Below, piece after piece: positions 30,677 through 39,474 of a stretch of DNA of 64,000 nucleotides (position 1 is its first letter; each line of letters begins with the position of its first letter). The translations under genes were made by a program, and so were the position numbers. Source of the DNA: Actinophytocola sp036402745 (GTDB lineage: Bacteria > Actinomycetota > Actinomycetes > Mycobacteriales > Pseudonocardiaceae); NCBI RefSeq assembly GCF_036402745.1, contig NZ_DASWSJ010000161.1, positions 1-64,000 of the forward strand, given 5' to 3'. Under the pieces are notes generated by a model, which saw only the letters and a list, made by a program, of their open reading frames with translations, searched no databases and was not told the DNA's origin.

Positions 30677-31582
30677 TCAGAGCTCGGCGCGGAGCTTCGA
30701 CAGGAGCTGGCGGCTGCGGTCGGGCGTCTCCGCGTCGACGGCCAGGCGGTCGATCACCCGGCCGTAGACCTCGATCTCGTTCTGGCGGTCGAGGTAGAGC
30801 GCGCCGTTGAGGTGCTCGATGTAGACCACGTCCGGCAGCGACGGCTCGGCGAACCGCAGCATGCTGAACGAGCCCTCGGCCGAGTAGCCGCTCATCGAGT
30901 ACGGCACGACCTGCAGCGTGATGTTCGGCTGCTTGGTGACCTCGAGCAGGTGCTCGATCTGACGCCGCAGCGTGGCGACGCCGCCGAGCGGGCGGCGCAG
31001 CACCGACTCGTCGAGGACCGCCCACAGCCGGGGCGCGCCCTGGCGGAACAGCACCCGCTGCCGCTGCATGCGCAGCCGCACCCGGCGCTCGGTCTCGTCG
31101 TCGATGCGGGTGGTCTGGCCGTGGCTGGCGACCGCGCGGACGTACTCCTCGGTCTGCAGCAGGCCCGGCACGAACAGCAGCTCGTAGTTCTGGATGAGCG
31201 ACGCGGACTCCTCGAGCCCGACGAAGTTGGAGAACCAGTCGGGCATGAGGTCGGTGTAGCGGTGCCACCAGCCGCGCTCGTTGGACTTGCGCACCATGTC
31301 CAGATAGAAGGCACGCTCGTTCTCGTCGGTGACGCCGTACATCGTGAGCAGGTCGCCGACGTCGCGCTCCTTGAAGCCGACCCGGCCCAGCTCCATCCGG
31401 CTGATCTTGGAGTCCGACCCGCGGATGGCGTAGCCGGCGTCGGCCCGGGAGATCTCGGCCGCCTCGCGCAACCGCCGCAGCTGGGCACCGAGCACGATGC
31501 GCCGTGCCGTCGGCGCTCCGCTGACCTCGGCCGCGGTGAGCGGCGCAGACTCCGGGGCACCGCGAGGGTCGTCCGCGGCCAT
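30677..31582 (-). CDS. XRE-family regulator with DUF5753 domain
   Basis: DNA-binding protein of 301 residues. The helix-turn-helix covers about residues 30-85 (LRRLREAAEISRADAGYAI, KISRMELGR). The DUF5753 domain fills the rest, with its typical WWHRYTDLMPDWFSNFVGLEESA, FVPGLLQTEEY, TKQPNITLQVVPYS and VYIEHLNGALYLD. ATG 31582 has a strong GGGGAGG site; ATG 31618 would add 12 residues without one. With the DUF397 gene downstream it forms the common actinobacterial XRE/DUF397 pair, often linked to development or antibiotic control. Confidence 0.92.
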   Translation of the reverse strand: MAADDPRGAPESAPLTAAEVSGAPTARRIVLGAQLRRLREAAEISRADAGYAIRGSDSKISRMELGRVGFKERDVGDLLTMYGVTDENERAFYLDMVRKSNERGWWHRYTDLMPDWFSNFVGLEESASLIQNYELLFVPGLLQTEEYVRAVASHGQTTRIDDETERRVRLRMQRQRVLFRQGAPRLWAVLDESVLRRPLGGVATLRRQIEHLLEVTKQPNITLQVVPYSMSGYSAEGSFSMLRFAEPSLPDVVYIEHLNGALYLDRQNEIEVYGRVIDRLAVDAETPDRSRQLLSKLRAEL

Positions 31583-31802
31583 CTCAGCCTCCCCAGGTCT
31601 GGATCTTCGGGTCACCATCAGACAACTCAGAGTACGCGTCCGACCGCCCTACCGGGAAGCCGCACCGCCGTCCGCCAGTGCGGACGCCCGCGGCAAACGG
31701 CCGTACGGAACGCCTCGGGCGACCGGAAGCCGCAGCTCAGCGATCCGGCGATCGGGGCCGCCCGGCGGGCCGTCGAGACTGACGTCACGCGGATGGCCGA
31801 GC

Positions 31803-31839
31803 GCGCACCGCCGCGCCCACCCGGGGCGCGGCGGTGCGC
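31803..31839 (-). terminator. Terminator of the protease gene
   Basis: A perfect 16-bp stem (31803-31818 with 31824-31839) with a 5-base loop starts 7 bases after the stop codon of the leftward protease gene. No T-run follows. Confidence 0.75.
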
Positions 31840-31846
31840 ACCTCAC

Positions 31847-32974
31847 TTACGCGGTCACCAGCGAGAGCCCGTACACCCCGAGGATCTCGTTGACGGGCTG
31901 GAACCAGGTCTCCCCGCCGCTGCCGCAGTTGCCCCAGCCGCCGGAGGTCACGCCCTGGGCCTGGTCGCCGGTGATGAACGAGCCACCGGAGTCGCCTGGC
32001 TCGGCGCACACGTTGGTCTTCGTCATCTGGTACACCGCGCCCTGGGCGTAGTTGACCGTCTCGTTCTTGGCCAGCACCGTGCCGCAGTGCCAGTGCGTCG
32101 TGGAGCCCGACCGGCAGATCGACGAGCCGACCGGCGCCTCACCGGAGCCGCGCACGAGCTGGTCGGGCACGGTGCCCCAGCCCAGCACGACCGGCGCGCC
32201 CCACCAGCCGTTGCCGATCTGGATGAACGAGTAGTCGTTGCCCGGGAAGGACGAGCCGGCGAAGGTGCCCATCCACGAGCCGTCCCAGCCGACCACCGAG
32301 CTGCCGACCCCGCCGCAGTGCCCGGCGCTGACGAAGCCGCCGTGCACGGAGAAGCCGATCGAGCAGCGGGTGTTGCCGTTGATGTAGTACGGGTCGCCGC
32401 CGACCGTGCCGGCCGAGAACGGGCGCGGCAGGTGGTCGGTCTCCTCGACCCGCACCGGGCCCGCTTTCCTTGCCACGTCGAGGAAGTCGCTGACGTCCGC
32501 GCCGCGCCGGACGGTGACGACCACGCTGCCGGTGCGCGGGTCGGTACGCCAGCCCGCGACGTCGGCCGGGGCCCTGACCGTGTCCAGCTTCGCCTTCGCC
32601 GCGTCCAGCTCGGCCTGGGTGTGCTCGACGGGCGCCACCTCGGCGCCGGTCGCGCGGACCGCGGCCGCGGTGTCCGATGTGGTCAGCCCGACCACGAGCG
32701 TGCCGCGCTTCGCGTCGAACCAGGAGCCGCCGTAGGCCGCGCCGGCCGCCGCGCGGGCCGCCGGCTCGATCCCGATCGCCGTCGACTCCCGCGCGAGGCG
32801 GGTGACCGCCTGCGCCTCGGTGAGGCCGAGGTCGCGCTGCATTGCCGCGACCACGCCGTTCGACGCGACCGCGGTGTCCACTTCGGTCGCCGACGACGTG
32901 CCGCCGGCGACGATCGTGCTCAGTGCCACGAGCGCACACGCGCCCACCGACCCGAGCAATCTCGCTCGCTTCAT
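31847..32974 (-). CDS. Secreted S1-family serine protease with propeptide (alpha-lytic/streptogrisin type)
   Basis: Exported protease precursor of 375 residues. A Sec signal peptide covers about residues 1-30. The propeptide with its two-lobed foldase pattern follows (AYGGSWFDAKRGTLVVGLT), and the mature enzyme begins near residue 190. The catalytic triad is visible: His219 in SAGHC, Asp247 in GNDYSF and Ser329 in EPGDSGGS. Cysteines pair as in the S1E group (Cys204/220, Cys287/297, Cys323/353 are likely). A LacI-type operator lies 33 bases upstream of ATG 32974, so the gene may be induced by a sugar or nutrient signal. Confidence 0.92.
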   Translation of the reverse strand: MKRARLLGSVGACALVALSTIVAGGTSSATEVDTAVASNGVVAAMQRDLGLTEAQAVTRLARESTAIGIEPAARAAAGAAYGGSWFDAKRGTLVVGLTTSDTAAAVRATGAEVAPVEHTQAELDAAKAKLDTVRAPADVAGWRTDPRTGSVVVTVRRGADVSDFLDVARKAGPVRVEETDHLPRPFSAGTVGGDPYYINGNTRCSIGFSVHGGFVSAGHCGGVGSSVVGWDGSWMGTFAGSSFPGNDYSFIQIGNGWWGAPVVLGWGTVPDQLVRGSGEAPVGSSICRSGSTTHWHCGTVLAKNETVNYAQGAVYQMTKTNVCAEPGDSGGSFITGDQAQGVTSGGWGNCGSGGETWFQPVNEILGVYGLSLVTA

Positions 32975-33006
32975 GGTGCTCTCGTTTCTCAGCAGGGGTG
33001 AGAGGA

Positions 33007-33020
33007 TGAGAGCGCTCTCA
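33007..33020 (-). promoter_or_regulatory. LacI-type operator TGAGAGCGCTCTCA
   Basis: A perfect 14-bp palindrome 33 bases upstream of the protease start. It differs at two symmetric positions from the TGGGAGCGCTCCCA box of the CebR/CelR cello-oligosaccharide repressors, so a LacI-family protein is the likely ligand. Confidence 0.72.
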
Positions 33021-33095
33021 ATTCACCAACGTGCTGTATCCGGCACCGTCGCGTCAAGGTCTAGACCAAATTTCGTCCGCTCCTAAGGTGGACGG

Positions 33096-34037
33096 ATGAC
33101 CTCCACGGCGCACGACATCACCTCCCCCGCCCCGCCCCGGCTGGAGGAGGTGAGCGACGGCGTCTTCGCCTACCTGCAGCCGGACGGCACCTGGTGGATC
33201 AACAACACCGGCTTCCTCGTGGGCGAGCGCGGCGTGGTCAGCGTCGACGCGTGCTCGACCGTGCGGCGCACCCGCGCCTACCTCGACGCGATCCGCCGGG
33301 TCACCCCGCGGCCGGTCCGCACGCTGATCAACACCCACCACCACGGCGACCACACGTTCGGCAACTTCCTGTTCGAGGGCGCGACGATCGTGGCGCACGA
33401 GGGCACCCGGGACGGCGTGCTCGCCTGGGGCCAGCCGTTCGACGAGCCGTTCTGGACCAAGGTCGACTGGGGCGACGTGACGCTCGAGCCACCGTTCCTC
33501 ACCTACACCGAGGGCGTCACCGTGTGGGTCGACGACCTGCGCTGCGAGGTCCAGCACACCGGCACCCCCGGCCACACCACGAACGACTCGATCGTGTGGG
33601 TTCCCGAGCGCCGCCTGCTGTTCTGCGGCGATCTGCTGTTCAACGGCGGCACGCCCTTCCTCCTCCAGGGCTCGATCGCGGGTGCCGTCGACGTGCTCAC
33701 CCAGGTCCTCAAGCCCCTGGACGCGGCGACGATCGTCCCCGGCCACGGCCCGGTCTCCGGCCCCGAGCTGATCGACGACGTGCTGGGCTACCTGCGGTTC
33801 GTGCAGGCCACCGCGCGCGAGGGAAAGGCGGCGGGCCTCTCCCCGCTGGAGGCCGCGCGGGAGGTCTCGCTGGGCGACTACGAGGGGCTCAAGGACAAGG
33901 AGCGGATCGTCGGCAACCTGCACCGTGCCTACGCCGAGCTGGCCGGCACCGAGCCGGGCGGCCAGCTCGACGCGGTCGCCGCCCTGCGGGACATGGTCGC
34001 CTACAACGACGGGCAGCCGTTGACCTGCCTCGCGTGA
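33096..34037 (+). CDS. Metallo-beta-lactamase-fold hydrolase
   Basis: Metallohydrolase of 313 residues. The metal motif HxHxDH lies at His81, His83, Asp85 and His86 (TLINTHHHGDHTFGN). Further ligands follow in TGTPGHTTNDS, FCGDLLFN and VPGHGPVSG. No signal peptide is seen, so it is cytoplasmic. The sequence is closest in style to the broad family that includes glyoxalase II and quinoprotein-relay hydrolases, so a thioester or lactone is a plausible substrate. Neighbours do not narrow it down. ATG 33096 has AAGGTGG upstream. Confidence 0.85.
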   Translation: MTSTAHDITSPAPPRLEEVSDGVFAYLQPDGTWWINNTGFLVGERGVVSVDACSTVRRTRAYLDAIRRVTPRPVRTLINTHHHGDHTFGNFLFEGATIVAHEGTRDGVLAWGQPFDEPFWTKVDWGDVTLEPPFLTYTEGVTVWVDDLRCEVQHTGTPGHTTNDSIVWVPERRLLFCGDLLFNGGTPFLLQGSIAGAVDVLTQVLKPLDAATIVPGHGPVSGPELIDDVLGYLRFVQATAREGKAAGLSPLEAAREVSLGDYEGLKDKERIVGNLHRAYAELAGTEPGGQLDAVAALRDMVAYNDGQPLTCLA

Positions 34038-34060
34038 GCCCGGACCGGTAACGTGGGGCT

Positions 34061-37000
34061 GTGAGTGAGGCGAACGAGGTGGCTCCGGACCCACTGGTGA
34101 GCCGCGCCGTCCGGCTGTTCGAGTTCCTCGGCCGCACCCAGCAGCTGCGCAACCTCCCACCGCACACCGTGGCCGGCTACCGGTCTGTCCTCTGGCTCCA
34201 CGAGCTGCCCGACCACCCCGCGGTCGTCGCCGCGCACCGGGGCGACCCGGGGCTGGACGAGCCCGTCCTCACCGTCGACCGGGTGGCGCGCGTCGAGCCG
34301 CCGGAGCCGGCCGGGTTCAGCCTCGACCGCTGGGACGACCCGGAGCTGCCGCCCCCGCCGCCCGAGGACCCCGTGCTGCGCGAGCGGTACGACGAGTGGC
34401 TCGCCGGCTGGCAGGAGTGGGCCGAGCGGGAACGGCGCGACGGCCAGGTGCGGGCCTGGTACAGCCAGCTGTTCGCCACCTACGTCGCGGCCACCGGCAA
34501 CCCCGAGGAGCTCGAGCTCGTGGTCGGCGTCGGCTGCCTCGCGTGGGCACCGCCCGGCCACCCCGAGGTCCGCCGGCACGTGGTCACCGCGCCGGTCACC
34601 ATCACCCTCGACGACGACACCGGGCGGCTCGCGGTCCGGCGGGTCGAGTCGGTCGACGCGGCCGACGTCGAGCTGGACATGCTCGACCCCGGCCTCATCC
34701 CGAACCCGCGGCACGTCAACGACATCCGCACGCAGGCCCGCGAGCTCGCCGGCCACCCGCTCGACCGGACGGAGACCGGCGCGCTGGTCCGCCGGGTCGT
34801 GCACACGCTCGACGCGGGCGGCGAGTACCGCGACACCGACACCGTGCCCGCGCCGGCCACGCACGCGGTGGCCGCGTTCGCGCCCGCGGTGATCCTGCGC
34901 CGGCGCTCGCAGCAGGGCCTCGTCGAGATCTTCGAGACCATCGTCGACCAGCTCACCGAGTCCGGCGAGGTGCCCGACGGGCTGCGGCCCCTCGTCGACC
35001 CGGACCACCGGCCGCACCCGCACGCCGCCCCGCCGGTGCCCGGCGCGCTCGTCGGCGTGGACGACGACGAGTTCCTGCCGCTGCCGGTCAACGACACCCA
35101 GCTGCGGATCGTCCGGCAGGTCGACACCCAGGCGCAGACGCTCGTGCAGGGCCCGCCCGGCACCGGCAAGACGCACACGGCGGCCGCGCTGCTCTCGCAC
35201 CTCCTGGCGCAGGGCAAGCGGGTGCTGGTCACCGCGCACACCGACCGGGCGCTGCGCGAGGTCCGGGACAAGCTGCCGGCGGAGATCAAGCCGTTGTCGG
35301 TGGCCGTGGTCGGCACCTCGCGCGAGGACATGTCCGACCTGAAGGTGGCCGTCGAGCGGATCGCCGCGGCCGCCACCGAGCACGACGAGGTGGCGGCCCG
35401 GGACACCGAGCAGGCCTGCCTCGACGACATCGAGCGCCTGCGGCTGCGCCGCGCGGACCTGCACGCCCGGCTCGTCGCCGCCCGCGAGGACGAGGTCCGC
35501 GAGCACACCCACGGCGGCTACCGCGGCACGCTCGCCGCCATCGCCCGGTCGCTGGAGGCGCAGCGGCCACGGTACGGCTGGCTCGCCGCGCTCGCCGACG
35601 TCCGGCCCGGCGACGAGCCGCCACTGTCCACTGCGGACATCGTCGAGTGGCGGCGGCTGCTGCTCGACCGGGCGCTCGCGTCCGACGAGCTCGAGGCCGG
35701 CGGCCGGCTCGTCGACATCACCATGGTTCCGCCGCCGCCCGGGTTCGCCGATCTCGTCGCCGCCGAGAGCGCCGCGGCCGCCGCCGACCAGGACCATCGC
35801 TCGGCGAAGACGCACCTCGCCTTCGACGCCGTGCGCCGGATCGACGCCCAGGCCCGCGAGCAGCTGCGCAGGCGGCTGCGCGAGCTGGCGGACGAGGCCG
35901 ACGACCTGGCGCGGCGCCGGGAGGAGTGGATGAACGACGCGCTGGCCGACATCCGGTCCGGCCGCGGCCGGGCGTGGCACGGCCGCGCGCAGCAGATCAC
36001 CACGCTCGTGGCCCAGGCGGACACCCTGGTGGCCCGCTTGGGTCCACTCACGACGGTCGAAGTGGACGGTCAGGCCACGCTGCTCGTGCCGGTGGCCCAG
36101 CAGCTGCTCGCGCACCTGGCCGGCGGCGCGCTCAAGACCGGTCCGGACGGCATGCCGAAGGTCGGCGCTCTCTCGGCGCGGCCGGTCAAGCAGGCGCAGG
36201 CACTGTTCACCCAGGTGCGGGTCGACGGGCTGCCGCCCACCGACGCGGGCCGGCTGAGCGCCTTCCTGGTGTGGGCCGACCTGACGAAGATCCTCGCCGC
36301 GCTCGACCGGGGGTGGCCCGCCGGGGTCGCGATGCCGGCCGGGTCGGTGTACGAGCGGGTGCAGTGGCACAGCACGGAGCTGGACCAGCTGCACCGGGTG
36401 CTGCGGCTGTCCGAGGCGCTGGAGACCGAGCAGCGGCTGCTCCACGACGCCGGCCTGCCGCGCCCGGACTGGACCGACCTGGACGCGGTCCGGACCTATG
36501 CCGACCTCGTCGACGTGGCGGCCGCGGCCGACGCGCACGCGGCGGCCATCGTGCCGCTGCGCCGGATCGAGGCCACGCTCTCGGTCGCGGCCGGGCACGC
36601 GGACGCGGCGCCGTGCGTGCGCGCGTTGCGCCAGGCCGCGAAGCAGCGCGATCCCGACGCGTACGCGGTGGCGCACAAGCGGCTCGAGCGCCTGCACGAG
36701 GTGCGCCGGCTGGTCCTGCGCCGCGACGGGCTCGCCGCCCGCCTCTCCCCCAGGCTGCGCACCGCCGTCGAGACCACGGCCGCCGAGTCCACTTGGGACG
36801 ATCGGCTGGCCGGGTTCGCCGACGCGTGGGCCTGGGCGTCGACCGGCGCGTGGGTGCTCGACCAGGGCGCGGTGGACGTCAACGCGCTGCAGGCCGAGAT
36901 CGGGCTCACCGAGCACCGGATCCGCCGCGAGGTGGAGACGCTGGCGGCCACCCGGGCGTGGGGGCACGCGGTGTCGCCGGACCGGCTGACCGGGCAGGCG

Positions 37001-38401
37001 CGGGCCAACCTGGAGCACTACGCCTATCTGGTGCGCCGGCTGGGCAAGGGCACCGGGCGGTACGCGGCGCAGCGGCGGGTCGAGGTGCGCCAGGCGATGG
37101 ACCGCTGCCGGCCGGCCGTGCCGGTGTGGATCATGCCGGTGTACCGGATCGCGGAGCAGCTGCAGATCCGCCGGGACATGTTCGACGTGGTCATCGTCGA
37201 CGAGGCGTCCCAGGCCGGGCTCGAGGCGACGTTCCTGCAGTACCTGGCCCCGCGGATGGTCGTGATCGGCGACGACAAGCAGGTGTCGCCGTCCGCGGTC
37301 GGGGTGGACCAGCAGCAGCTGCGGGACCTCGCGGGGCAGTACCTCGCGGACGACCCGTACCGGTCGGCGTGGCAGGACCCGCAGCGGAGCCTGTTCGACG
37401 AGGCGAAGATGCGCTACCGCGGGCTGCTCACGCTCACCGAGCACCGGCGGTGCGTGCCGGAGATCATCGCGTTCTCCAACCGGGTGGCCTACGAGCCGGA
37501 CGGGATCCGGCTGGTGCCGGTGCGCCAGTACGGCGCCGACCGGCTCGAGCCCGTGCGCGCGGTGTATCTCCCGGACGGCCGCGTCGTCGGGACCACCAAC
37601 AAGGTCAACCCGGTCGAGGTCGAGGCCATCGTCGAGCAGCTGGAGAAGTGCGTCGCCGACCCGCGCTACGACGGGCTGACGTTCGGGGTCATCTCGCTGC
37701 TCGGCACCGCGCAGGCCAAGGCGATCGAGCGGCGGCTGCTGGAGCGGATCGCGCCGGAGGACTGGGCGGCGCGGCGGATCCAGTGCGGTGACTCGGCGGA
37801 CTTCCAGGGTGCCGAGCGCGACGTGATGTTCCTGTCGATGGTGGCCGCCGGGCCGGCGCAGGTGCCGCTGACCCGGGATCTCTACGTGCAGCGGTACAAC
37901 GTGGCGGCGTCGCGGGCGCGGGACCAGATGTGGTTGTTCCACTCCATCCCGCCGGGTGCCCTGGACAACCCCGAGGACATGCGGTTCCAGCTGCTCGACC
38001 ACTGCTACGGCGTGCTCGGCTCGCCCGCGGACGACTTCCTGCGGCTGCCGTCGCCGGAGGACACGCTGGTCGAGCCGTTCCCGTCGCTGTTCACCCAGCA
38101 CGTGGCGAACAGGTTGGTGTCGCTGGGTTACTCGGTGGTGCCACGGTACACAGTGGACTCCTACCCGCTGGACCTCGTGGTGGTCGGCGCCCGGGCCCGG
38201 CTGGCCGTGCTGTGCGAGGGCGACGAGTGGCGCGGCGCGGCCGCGTACGAACGGGACCTGGCCAGGCAGCGGGACCTGGAGCGGTGCGGGTGGCGGTTGT
38301 TCCGCATCCGCGCGTCGTCGTTCTACGGGGCGTCGTCGGACGTGCTGGACCGGCTCACGGCCGCGCTGCGCCAGCTCGACATCTCGCCCAATCGCGCCTA
38401 G
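34061..38401 (+). CDS. Superfamily 1 helicase with C-terminal nuclease-like domain
   Basis: Very large protein of 1446 residues. An N-terminal region of about 330 residues has no clear match. Walker A GPPGTGKT stands at residues 364-371. Long helical and coiled-coil inserts follow. The second half has VVIVDEASQA (motif II), VVIGDDKQVSP (III), LTEHRRCVPEI (IV), DSADFQGAERDVMF (V) and YNVAASRARDQMWL (VI), the order of Upf1/DNA2-type helicases. The last 110 residues (SLGYSVVPRYTVDSYPLDLVVVG, CEGDEWRG, RCGWRLFRIRAS) resemble Vsr/DUF559-type endonuclease folds. Helicase plus nuclease in one chain is seen in anti-phage proteins; that role is an inference. GTG 34061 is the start. Confidence 0.85.
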   Translation: MSEANEVAPDPLVSRAVRLFEFLGRTQQLRNLPPHTVAGYRSVLWLHELPDHPAVVAAHRGDPGLDEPVLTVDRVARVEPPEPAGFSLDRWDDPELPPPPPEDPVLRERYDEWLAGWQEWAERERRDGQVRAWYSQLFATYVAATGNPEELELVVGVGCLAWAPPGHPEVRRHVVTAPVTITLDDDTGRLAVRRVESVDAADVELDMLDPGLIPNPRHVNDIRTQARELAGHPLDRTETGALVRRVVHTLDAGGEYRDTDTVPAPATHAVAAFAPAVILRRRSQQGLVEIFETIVDQLTESGEVPDGLRPLVDPDHRPHPHAAPPVPGALVGVDDDEFLPLPVNDTQLRIVRQVDTQAQTLVQGPPGTGKTHTAAALLSHLLAQGKRVLVTAHTDRALREVRDKLPAEIKPLSVAVVGTSREDMSDLKVAVERIAAAATEHDEVAARDTEQACLDDIERLRLRRADLHARLVAAREDEVREHTHGGYRGTLAAIARSLEAQRPRYGWLAALADVRPGDEPPLSTADIVEWRRLLLDRALASDELEAGGRLVDITMVPPPPGFADLVAAESAAAAADQDHRSAKTHLAFDAVRRIDAQAREQLRRRLRELADEADDLARRREEWMNDALADIRSGRGRAWHGRAQQITTLVAQADTLVARLGPLTTVEVDGQATLLVPVAQQLLAHLAGGALKTGPDGMPKVGALSARPVKQAQALFTQVRVDGLPPTDAGRLSAFLVWADLTKILAALDRGWPAGVAMPAGSVYERVQWHSTELDQLHRVLRLSEALETEQRLLHDAGLPRPDWTDLDAVRTYADLVDVAAAADAHAAAIVPLRRIEATLSVAAGHADAAPCVRALRQAAKQRDPDAYAVAHKRLERLHEVRRLVLRRDGLAARLSPRLRTAVETTAAESTWDDRLAGFADAWAWASTGAWVLDQGAVDVNALQAEIGLTEHRIRREVETLAATRAWGHAVSPDRLTGQARANLEHYAYLVRRLGKGTGRYAAQRRVEVRQAMDRCRPAVPVWIMPVYRIAEQLQIRRDMFDVVIVDEASQAGLEATFLQYLAPRMVVIGDDKQVSPSAVGVDQQQLRDLAGQYLADDPYRSAWQDPQRSLFDEAKMRYRGLLTLTEHRRCVPEIIAFSNRVAYEPDGIRLVPVRQYGADRLEPVRAVYLPDGRVVGTTNKVNPVEVEAIVEQLEKCVADPRYDGLTFGVISLLGTAQAKAIERRLLERIAPEDWAARRIQCGDSADFQGAERDVMFLSMVAAGPAQVPLTRDLYVQRYNVAASRARDQMWLFHSIPPGALDNPEDMRFQLLDHCYGVLGSPADDFLRLPSPEDTLVEPFPSLFTQHVANRLVSLGYSVVPRYTVDSYPLDLVVVGARARLAVLCEGDEWRGAAAYERDLARQRDLERCGWRLFRIRASSFYGASSDVLDRLTAALRQLDISPNRA

Positions 38402-38533
38402 TTCGCTTGGCGGTGAAGGCTGACGCGGCTGCTGGACCACCATGCGCCGACCCACTAGGGGGCGACCCGGAATACTCCCCGATCTATGCCGTTTTCGCTG
38501 GCAGCGGGGTGTTCGAGGGGTGACCATCGAGGT

Positions 38534-38854
38534 ATGAGTCACGAGTTGAGCAGCGCGGACCTGCGGGCCATAGCCCACCTGGCCGACGACCCGGCGCGCC
38601 GCTTCGAGCTGTCCGCCGAGATCACGATCATCGTCCACGACCTGGACGCCCTCCGCGCGGCGGCCCGCAAGTCCTTCGACCACGGCCGCTTCGCCTCCGA
38701 ACGCGACCGCGAGCGAGCCTGGGCGGCGATCGAGGACAACCCCACAGGCCTGATCTCCCAGGCGATCGACTTCGCCCGCCTGACCGAGGACATCCCCGGC
38801 CTGCTGGGCCACACCGCGGACTGGACGGTCCGCCGCGCCACCGACGACCCGTAG
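38534..38854 (+). CDS. Uncharacterised small protein
   Basis: A 106-residue, mostly helical, acidic protein that I do not recognise. The start MSHELSSADLRAIAHLADDPARRFELSAE is followed by repeated helices with RAAARKSFDHGRF and a C-terminal FARLTEDIPGLLGHTADWTVRRA. No Cys, signal or membrane segment is seen. It stands 132 bases after the helicase gene and converges on the HD-domain gene. Codon use is typical of the window, so I treat it as a real gene with unknown function. Confidence 0.6.
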   Translation: MSHELSSADLRAIAHLADDPARRFELSAEITIIVHDLDALRAAARKSFDHGRFASERDRERAWAAIEDNPTGLISQAIDFARLTEDIPGLLGHTADWTVRRATDDP

Positions 38855-38900
38855 ATCCGGAATACCTTGGCACCGCCCTCGGGGCGCCGCCGTCACCGAC

Positions 38901-39461
38901 TCAGCGGTCCCGCCATGTCAGCGGCGAGAGCGTCAGCGCCGCTTCGGCAATCGTGCGGCCCGTGTCGGTCTTGATGCTCTTACGGGCGGAGTCGATCCAC
39001 CCGTCGACCCGGTTTACCCCGATCTCCCGGTATTCGACTGCCTGCAGGAGCATCTCCAGCTTGTCAGCGTCCTTGGCACAGCGGGCCTCGGCGGACTGCT
39101 GCGACTCGTACTCGTCAACCGCCGCACGGATCACGTCGCGTGACCGCTCGGGCAGGCCGGCCGTCTGGTCGGCCGTGATCTGCCGCGGGTCGGGCTTGGT
39201 CAGGTAACCGGTCACCGTGTGCGGCAGGTCGCCCGTTCGGGTCTCCTGCGTGTCGTGCCACAGCGCGAGGAACGAAGCGCGCACCGGATCCGCACCTTCT
39301 TCGGCGGCGATGATCGCGGCCAGCTGAGCAACCCGCATGCTGTGCTCGGCGACGGACTCGGGGTCGCGCACGCCCGCGTGCCACCACCCGGCGCGGCGAA
39401 TGCGCTTGAGCACGCCAAGTTCGTAGCCGAAGGCAGCAAGCTCGGCGGCCTCGTCTGACAA
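38901..39461 (-). CDS. HD-domain phosphohydrolase (YfbR/HDDC2-like)
   Basis: HD-superfamily hydrolase of 186 residues. Metal ligands are seen as His40 in ESVAEHSMRVA, His69-Asp70 in ALWHDTQET, and a later Asp in AKDADKLEMLLQ. The family usually removes phosphate from deoxynucleoside monophosphates. It follows the XRE gene by 13 bases in the same direction, so the two are co-transcribed. In defence-type contexts such enzymes can lower the nucleotide pool; here this is only a possibility. Confidence 0.86.
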   Translation of the reverse strand: MSDEAAELAAFGYELGVLKRIRRAGWWHAGVRDPESVAEHSMRVAQLAAIIAAEEGADPVRASFLALWHDTQETRTGDLPHTVTGYLTKPDPRQITADQTAGLPERSRDVIRAAVDEYESQQSAEARCAKDADKLEMLLQAVEYREIGVNRVDGWIDSARKSIKTDTGRTIAEAALTLSPLTWRDR

Positions 39462-39474
39462 TGTCTGTTCCCCC

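Noticed and set aside
34001..38896. A minus-strand open frame of over 1600 codons opposite the helicase gene
   Set aside because: It is an antisense shadow produced by high third-position GC. It has no recognisable domain, is rich in Arg, Gly and Pro, and the plus strand holds all helicase motifs.
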